The notes below the pieces were generated by a model, which saw nothing but the letters and a program-made list of their open reading frames with translations, searched no databases and had not been told where the DNA came from. The position numbers were made by a program, and so were the translations under genes. Below, in pieces: positions 58,849 through 64,000 of a stretch of 64,000 nucleotides of DNA. Every line of letters starts with the position of its first letter. Positions within the stretch are counted from its first letter, which is position 1. The DNA is from Novosphingobium sp. UBA6272 (GTDB lineage: Bacteria > Pseudomonadota > Alphaproteobacteria > Sphingomonadales > Sphingomonadaceae), in contig NZ_DJUW01000015.1 of the NCBI RefSeq assembly GCF_002440635.1, positions 163,265 to 227,264 on the forward strand. Reading direction: 5' to 3'.

Positions 58849-59721
58849 TCAGGTAGCGCCGAAGGTCCAGCCCTCGCGTTGCGCCAATTGATCGGTCAGC
58901 AGCGGCGGTTGCCACAGCGCGGGCTCGTGCGCGACTTTACGGAGCCAGGCGGCGGCAAGCAATGCGTCCGAGGCGTGATCGCTAAGCGGGCCGTTGCCGC
59001 ACGCCGACTTGCTGCCAAGATTGGCCAGCGCGAGATTCAGTTCGATCCAGTCGCGCATCTTTGAGCGCCCTGCAGTTCTACCCGCGGCGATCGCGGCCAG
59101 CGTGGTGTAGATCTCAACCAACACCGAGCCGCGCTCGGGCAACGGATCGAACGGCCAGATTGCGTGGATGCCGGACAGGCGGTGCAGCAGCCGCATTCCG
59201 GCCAGGCTGCCCTTGCCGACCTGCGCCGCGCCGACCAGGTTGAAGTTGCTGTAGGGCCGGCAACCGGCGCGGGCCTGGCCATGCTCGGTCTCGCGAAAGC
59301 GTCCGCGTCCACCGCCAAACGCCGCGCCTTCGCGCCCGCCGTGGCGGCGAAAGTGCGGGGCGAGATCGGGGTGATCGGCAAAAGTGGTAGCGCCGAGGTG
59401 CAGTTCGTTGCCGCAGACCTGCTCGACCAGTGACCATAGCGCGCGAGCATGTGGCGGACTGCCAGCCCAGCCGGGAAAATAGGCTCCGCAATCGGCGTGG
59501 GCAAAGCTCATGCTGAGGTCGATGCCGACCAAAGTATCGGCGGGAAGCTGGTCGGTCAGCCATTCCAGAACCTCACCGCGCGACCAGCGATGGCCAGGGC
59601 GGACGAGTTCAGGCGCAGCATCGCCCGCCGGGCAAAGCGCGACGGCAATCCCATGGTGACGCTCACCCGCCGCGCCGGACCAGTCGATCGCAGCGAAGTG
59701 CCGAAATCGCGCGGGATTCAT
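58849..59721 (-). CDS. DUF429 family protein
   Basis: 290 residues of a predicted RNase H-like nuclease fold. The first strand carries the acidic residue in FAAIDWSGAAGE, the second in LVGIDLSMSFAHAD; both are typical of DUF429 and would be metal ligands. No activity is proven. The ATG at 59721 overlaps the rarA stop as ATGA, so the two are probably made together. The longer upstream frame lies within rarA and is not used. Confidence 0.85.
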   Translation of the reverse strand: MNPARFRHFAAIDWSGAAGERHHGIAVALCPAGDAAPELVRPGHRWSRGEVLEWLTDQLPADTLVGIDLSMSFAHADCGAYFPGWAGSPPHARALWSLVEQVCGNELHLGATTFADHPDLAPHFRRHGGREGAAFGGGRGRFRETEHGQARAGCRPYSNFNLVGAAQVGKGSLAGMRLLHRLSGIHAIWPFDPLPERGSVLVEIYTTLAAIAAGRTAGRSKMRDWIELNLALANLGSKSACGNGPLSDHASDALLAAAWLRKVAHEPALWQPPLLTDQLAQREGWTFGAT

Positions 59722-61037
59722 TCGCCGCGCCGTTCGGCCCGCTTCTTCTCCCACCACTCCAGGCGCTTCAGTACCTCGCGCTCGAACCCGCGTTCGACCG
59801 GCTTGTAGTACTGCGCCGGTTCCATCCCTTCGGGCCAGTAATTGGCTCCCGAAAAGCCGTCCTCGGCCTCGTGGTCGTAGGCGTAGTCCTTGCCATAGCC
59901 GATGTCCTTCATCAGCTTGGTCGGGGCGTTGAGGATGTTGGCGGGCGGGGAAAGGCTGCCGGTTTCCTTGGCGCTTTTCCAGGCCGCCTTTTGCGCGGCA
60001 TAGGCCGCGTTCGATTTGGGCGCGGTGGCGAGGTAGAGGCAGGCCTGGACGATCGCCAGTTCGCCCTCTGGGCTGCCGAGGAACTGGTAGGCATCCTTGG
60101 CGGCGAGGCACTGGACCAGCGCTTGCGGATCGGCGAGGCCGATATCCTCGCTGGCAAAGCGCACCAGCCGCCGCAGAACATACAGCGGTTCCTCCCCGGC
60201 AGTCAGCATCCGCGCCATGTAATAGAGGCTGGCCTGAGGATCCGATCCGCGCAGCGCCTTGTGCAGCGCGGAAATCAGATTGTAGTGCCCGTCACGGTCC
60301 TTGTCATAGACCGCGACCCGGCGCTGCAGGAACTTGCCGAGGCCGGCCGGATCCAGCGGTTCGGGGATCTGCGCGTTGTAGAGCGTTTCGGCCTGATTGA
60401 GCAGGAATCGCCCGTCGCCGTCGGCGCTGGCGACGAGCGCCTCGCGCGCTTCGGCGGTGAGCGGCAGCGGGCCTTCAAGTTCCTCGCCGCGCGCCAGCAA
60501 CGTGTCGAGCGCTCTGGCATCAAGCCGGTGGAGGATCAGCACCTGCGCGCGGCTGAGCAGCGCGGCGTTGAGTGCAAAGCTGGGGTTCTCGGTCGTCGCA
60601 CCGACCAGGGTCACGGTGCCGCGTTCGACAAAGGGCAGGAAGCCGTCCTGCTGAGCGCGGTTGAAGCGGTGGATCTCGTCCACGAACAGTAGCGTGCGCT
60701 GGCCCATCTTCGCGGCCGTCTCCGCTTCGGCGAAGGCCTTCTTGAGGTCGGCCACGCCCGAAAACACCGCGCTGACGGAGATGAACCGCATCCCCACCGC
60801 GTCGGCCAGCAGGCGGGCGATGCTGGTCTTGCCGGTACCCGGCGGACCCCACAGGATCATGCTCGAAAGCTTGCCGGCTGCGACCATCCGCCCGATCGCA
60901 CCTTCAGGGCCGGTCAGGTGCTCCTGCCCGATAACATCGCTCAGCCCGCGCGGGCGCAGCCGGTCGGCGAGCGGGGCATCCGCATCGGGTGCGGCCGGCA
61001 AGGCAGTGGGCAAATCATCTTCGAACAGGCCGCTCAT
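59718..61037 (-). CDS. rarA: Replication-associated recombination protein A (RarA/MgsA, AAA ATPase)
   Basis: A DNA-maintenance AAA+ ATPase acting at stalled forks. 439 residues: Walker A GPPGTGKTS (64-72), Walker B LLFVDEIHRFN (116-126), sensor GATTENPSFALN, and the C-terminal tetramerisation region with LVRFASEDIGLADPQAL and KDIGYGKDYAYDHEAED. It is a close relative of clamp-loader proteins. Coupled with DUF429; its start is 91 bases from a divergent small membrane protein gene. Confidence 0.95.
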   Translation of the reverse strand: MSGLFEDDLPTALPAAPDADAPLADRLRPRGLSDVIGQEHLTGPEGAIGRMVAAGKLSSMILWGPPGTGKTSIARLLADAVGMRFISVSAVFSGVADLKKAFAEAETAAKMGQRTLLFVDEIHRFNRAQQDGFLPFVERGTVTLVGATTENPSFALNAALLSRAQVLILHRLDARALDTLLARGEELEGPLPLTAEAREALVASADGDGRFLLNQAETLYNAQIPEPLDPAGLGKFLQRRVAVYDKDRDGHYNLISALHKALRGSDPQASLYYMARMLTAGEEPLYVLRRLVRFASEDIGLADPQALVQCLAAKDAYQFLGSPEGELAIVQACLYLATAPKSNAAYAAQKAAWKSAKETGSLSPPANILNAPTKLMKDIGYGKDYAYDHEAEDGFSGANYWPEGMEPAQYYKPVERGFEREVLKRLEWWEKKRAERRGE

Positions 61038-61128
61038 CGCTCACCGTTAGCGCCTGCCGCGCAAATTTGCATCGATTCGCGAAGCGGCGTAGCCTGGTTG
61101 CATCAGTAACCAACTGGAGGAGGGGAAA

Positions 61129-61587
61129 ATGGACACCAATTCAACGGGCAAGGCATCCGCGACATTCTGGATTATCTCGGCATTCAGCCTGTTGTGGAAC
61201 GGCTTTGGCGGATATGACTATCTGATGACCCGAATGCGCAACATTGACTATGTCACAAGCGCAACTGGCGGCAGTCGGGAACTGGCCGAAGAGATGTTGG
61301 CTCTGGTTGAAGGAATGCCGTTTTTCGCACAAATCCTATGGCCGCTGGGGGTCTGGTCGTCGGTGTTGGGATCGCTACTACTGCTGGCTCGCTCACGACA
61401 TGCGGCCCGCGTTTTCGCGCTCTCCCTAATCGCGGCGGCGGCCAGTTTTGCTTTCCAGATGACCGTAACAATGCCAGCCGAACTCGATACGCCGGCAATG
61501 AAGGTAATGCCGCTGGTGATCCTTGGCGCGATCGTGCTGCAATGGTGGTTTGCCCGGCGCAAGACTGCAGATGGTACGCTGCGGTAA
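61129..61587 (+). CDS. Small four-helix membrane protein, unknown
   Basis: 152 residues, about four membrane helices (about 12-30, 65-85, 92-112, 122-140). Not assigned to a characterised family; similar small proteins of sphingomonads are annotated only as hypothetical or sugar-transporter-like. Its ribosome site GGAGGAGGGG is excellent. Its composition is visibly lower in G+C than rarA's. It is divergent from rarA and convergent with the glycosyltransferase gene, 22 bases apart. Confidence 0.8.
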   Translation: MDTNSTGKASATFWIISAFSLLWNGFGGYDYLMTRMRNIDYVTSATGGSRELAEEMLALVEGMPFFAQILWPLGVWSSVLGSLLLLARSRHAARVFALSLIAAAASFAFQMTVTMPAELDTPAMKVMPLVILGAIVLQWWFARRKTADGTLR

Positions 61588-61609
61588 GCCTTGCCGGTCA
61601 TAGACCCAG

Positions 61610-62770
61610 TCAGCCAGACCGGGCCGCGCCCTTTTGGCGAATCAGCCGGATATAGGTATCGGCCACGACCTGGTTGATCTGATCCCACGAAAAGGCCTCG
61701 CTGCGCTTCTCGCCGGCCTGGCCGTGGGCGCGGCGCAGCGCCGGGTCAGCCACATAAGCCTGCAGTGCCTCGGCGAACTGGTGGACCGCGCCGGGACGGA
61801 TCAGCCGGCCCGAACGGCCATTGTCGACCAGGTTCTGGCTGCCGGTGGCCGCCGCTGCGACGACCGGCAGGCCGCAGGCCATCGCCTCAAGGCTGACATT
61901 GCCGAAGGTCTCAGTGGTCGAGGGGAAGAACAGCACGTCCATCGAGGCGACCGCCTTGCCAAGGTCCTTGCCCGACATGAACCCGGCGAAAACTGCATCG
62001 GGCAGCCGTGCTTCCAGCCATGGCCGGGCCGGGCCATCGCCGACGATCAGAGTGCGGTGGACTACCCCACGCCGGCGGAGCTGGTCGATCGTGTCGGAAA
62101 AAACATCGAGCCCCTTTTCCATCACCAGCCGGCTGTGGAACCCGACCACAACCTCGTCATCGCCGATTCCGAGCGAGCGGCGCCAGGCCATATCGCGCAG
62201 GCCGGGATGGAACATCTCGCGGTCGACTCCGCGTGACCAGATATCGATATCGTAGTTCATCCGCTGGTCACGAAGCACTTGGGCGAAGCTGTCCGATGGC
62301 GCCACCAGTGCATCGCAGCGGCGATAGAACCGCCGCAGCATGGCCACGACAACCGGCTCCAGCCAGGCCATGTTGTAATAGCGGAAATAGGTCTCGAACC
62401 GGGTGTGGACCGAGGCGAGCACGGGCAGGCCCTGCTTGCGTGCCCAGGTGACCGCGCGGTGGCAACCGATGTCGGGCGCGGCGACGTGGACCACGTTGGG
62501 ATTGAACGCGGCCAGATCGCCGCGGATGCGGCGGTTGACCCCGGTGGAAACGCGGTACTCGGCGCGGCCCGGAATTGCCAGCGAGGGCAGACTGACCAGA
62601 TCGCCCTGCGGCTCAAAGGCCGGCGTTTCGGTGGTCGGCGAATAGACCCGGACCTGCGCGCCCTGGCGCAGCAGGTATTCGACCAGGCGGTTCAGCGCCT
62701 GATTGGCTCCGTCACGGACGTAATTGTAATTGCCGCTGATCAGGGCGATCCGCAGATCGGAAGTCTCCAT
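61610..62770 (-). CDS. Glycosyltransferase family 4 protein
   Basis: 386 residues, a GT-B fold sugar transferase. The N-terminal domain begins RIALISGNYNYVRDGANQAL, an acceptor-side loop; the C-terminal domain has VVGFHSRLVMEKGLDVFSD, the E-x7-E region TTETFGNVSLEAMACGLPVV and GRSGRLIRPG. It resembles GT4 enzymes that make glycolipids such as mannosyl- or digalactosyl-type lipids (MGDG/DGDG-like). The acceptor is not determined. It stands apart, with 113 bases to the next gene. Confidence 0.88.
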   Translation of the reverse strand: METSDLRIALISGNYNYVRDGANQALNRLVEYLLRQGAQVRVYSPTTETPAFEPQGDLVSLPSLAIPGRAEYRVSTGVNRRIRGDLAAFNPNVVHVAAPDIGCHRAVTWARKQGLPVLASVHTRFETYFRYYNMAWLEPVVVAMLRRFYRRCDALVAPSDSFAQVLRDQRMNYDIDIWSRGVDREMFHPGLRDMAWRRSLGIGDDEVVVGFHSRLVMEKGLDVFSDTIDQLRRRGVVHRTLIVGDGPARPWLEARLPDAVFAGFMSGKDLGKAVASMDVLFFPSTTETFGNVSLEAMACGLPVVAAAATGSQNLVDNGRSGRLIRPGAVHQFAEALQAYVADPALRRAHGQAGEKRSEAFSWDQINQVVADTYIRLIRQKGAARSG

Positions 62771-62883
62771 TTACGCGCCTTAGCCGATCAACAAGACCCG
62801 CGCCAGCATCCCGTACTGGCACTTCGCGCCAGCACGGCGATCGATGGAGCTAGGCCATTGCGCTTTGGAGCAGGTTTGTGAGG

Positions 62884-63849
62884 CTAGCCCGGCTTGGGCA
62901 ATGCGCCCACAATGTTGCGCGCCAATTCGGCGTTGTAGCTGCGATAGGCTTGGCGGACCCATTCGCGCCAGGCAGCCATGTCGACTGCAAATTCGTCGAT
63001 CCGGGCATTGCCCATGCGCTTGGCAAGTTCGGGGCTGGGGGCTTGCACGCCTGAGTTCAACTGCCCGGGCAACCTGCTTGGTGCGATCAGCACACGTCCC
63101 TTGGGTTGGAAGCCGCCGCCAACATTCTCGATCGAGCGCTTGCCGCCTGCTGAGAAATAGGTGTGCGAGTGCGGCTTGTATCCGAACAGGATTTCGCCGC
63201 CAGCCCAGGCGGTTGAGCCCTTGCTACCCGATTTGACCGATCCGGACAGAGTCGAGAATTCAAGCGTCAGATATGGCGCAATTGAAACCGCGTTGAGCGA
63301 GCGGCTGGCCGGGTTGAACTTGCCAATCGAAAACATTTCCGAAGAACCGGTTGTGCTGCCCCAGCTGGGATGGAGCGGCGCTTCGGGGCTGCCGGTCATG
63401 AACCACAGCCGCTTGCCCATCGGATCGAGCACACCTTCGTCCCACTTGGCACCGCCAGGGACCTTGGGCATCGCCGCGAAATCCGGATTGGCCAGCAGTT
63501 CGGCCGGTGGGACCGTTGGCAGGCCGATCGCGGCCAGCCGGCTAGCCAGGTCGTTGCGGGCTTCTGCGGCAAGCGCGCGCATGTCCGCTTCGGTCGGGCC
63601 TTTAAGGGTCAGGTAGATGCCGACCCGGCCACCGGCATTGGCCTCCGCGGCCAGAATGAAGCGGATCGGGTAAGTCACGATCGCGGCGCGCGGGTGCATT
63701 TTGAAAGCGCCCTTGCCGCCCCAGATGCTAAGCTCGATGGGTAAGCTCCCGGCGGGTCCCTGTGCGGCTAGACGACCCAAGGGCGTCGCCAAGGCCGCTC
63801 CCAAGCCTGCAAGCTGCAGGGCGCGGCGACGATCAAGTTCGAATGACAT
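62884..63849 (-). CDS. Probable Tat-exported protein, unknown function
   Basis: 321 residues, not recognised. The N-terminus DRRRALQLAGLGAALATPLG has the twin-arginine motif (RRALQLAG), a hydrophobic core and a probable cleavage site after LAAQ. The rest is soluble with blocks such as GRVGIYLTLKGPTEADMRAL and AGGEILFGYKPHSHTYFS. A GGAGG site seven bases before the ATG at 63849 supports this start over a frame-open ATG 57 bases upstream. The remaining 151 bases to the window end hold its upstream region, with no further gene visible. Confidence 0.8.
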   Translation of the reverse strand: MSFELDRRRALQLAGLGAALATPLGRLAAQGPAGSLPIELSIWGGKGAFKMHPRAAIVTYPIRFILAAEANAGGRVGIYLTLKGPTEADMRALAAEARNDLASRLAAIGLPTVPPAELLANPDFAAMPKVPGGAKWDEGVLDPMGKRLWFMTGSPEAPLHPSWGSTTGSSEMFSIGKFNPASRSLNAVSIAPYLTLEFSTLSGSVKSGSKGSTAWAGGEILFGYKPHSHTYFSAGGKRSIENVGGGFQPKGRVLIAPSRLPGQLNSGVQAPSPELAKRMGNARIDEFAVDMAAWREWVRQAYRSYNAELARNIVGALPKPG

Positions 63850-64000
63850 ACGTTGGCCTCCGGCTAAATTTTGTCGATGCAGGCTAACGCAGCTGTTCGG
63901 TAGCAACTTGGAATTTCGCGCCAGCCCGGTCTCGCATACCGTGTCCGCTGCCGCTTAAGAGATTCAGGGTGACTGGAGCTAGGCTCAGGACCCATTAAAT

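Noticed and set aside
62813..62835. Hairpin with CTGGC and GCCAG between the Tat-exported protein gene and the glycosyltransferase gene as a terminator
   Set aside because: The stem has a mismatch, lies 49 bases after the stop and has no T tract, so it is too weak to list.

Overview
The window reads as one continuous piece of a GC-rich alphaproteobacterial chromosome, most likely from the order Sphingomonadales. The reasons are a complete, tightly packed division and cell-wall (dcw) cluster ending in ftsZ with an IPRFLGRQ-type tail, a typical alphaproteobacterial CysI/CysH operon that includes DUF2849 and DUF934 genes, a TonB-dependent receptor of the kind expanded in sphingomonads, and several intergenic fold-back repeats. 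I cannot name the genus. I see no phage, transposase, plasmid or CRISPR locus, and nothing suggests a recently acquired island.

Layout. 1-9.2 kb is housekeeping: an M17 aminopeptidase divergent from map, ccmAB heme export, pterin dehydratase, a GFA-type protein, DUF1697, an SDR, a DNA glycosylase, a 2Fe-2S ferredoxin, cysteine synthase and two unknown membrane proteins. 9.2-28.3 kb is the dcw cluster mraZ-rsmH-ftsL-ftsI-murE-murF-mraY-murD-ftsW-murG-murC-murB-ddl-ftsQ-ftsA, then ftsZ. Thirteen of the fourteen junctions from mraZ to ftsA are stop/start overlaps. Its leader carries candidate MraZ and CtrA sites. 28.3-36.8 kb holds a TPR/SPOR protein, a YbjN protein, proC, a Bax-inhibitor-1 protein, tRNA-Ala(CGC), obgE, proB and an NAD-dependent epimerase-like gene. 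36.9-41.7 kb holds a cytochrome b561 paired with a membrane-anchored LuxR-type regulator, a secreted P1 peptidase, an acyl-CoA synthetase and a small lipoprotein. 41.8-48.1 kb is sulfur metabolism: cobA, DUF2849, cysI, DUF934 and cysH, preceded by sseA, a TfoX-like gene and metC. 48.2-58.6 kb holds an unknown membrane protein, queF, a TonB receptor, kynU/kynA for tryptophan breakdown, a DUF885 lipoprotein and a pair of overlapping acyl-CoA dehydrogenase genes. 58.7-64 kb holds tRNA-Thr(TGT) with a duplicated 3' end, DUF429, rarA, a small membrane protein, a glycosyltransferase and a Tat-exported unknown protein.

How the parts connect. The dcw cluster makes the precursor for peptidoglycan (MurE, F, D, C and B, Ddl, MraY, MurG) and builds the septal machine (FtsL, I, W, Q, A and Z) from what looks like one message. 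The sulfur genes make siroheme (CobA), reduce APS/PAPS and sulfite (CysH, CysI), and link to CysK and MetC. KynA and KynU carry out steps of the kynurenine route.

The least ordinary material lies in the non-coding DNA. Two related fold-back elements fill two convergent gene junctions almost exactly (2305-2483 and 4979-5134). A common half-palindromic repeat present at 54.6 kb also appears inside the murB reading frame, where it encodes part of the N-terminus, in the manner of Rickettsia palindromic elements. A pair of inverted G-quadruplex-capable tracts separates kynA from kynU, a long palindrome abuts tRNA-Ala, and tRNA-Thr carries a 31-bp att-like duplication.
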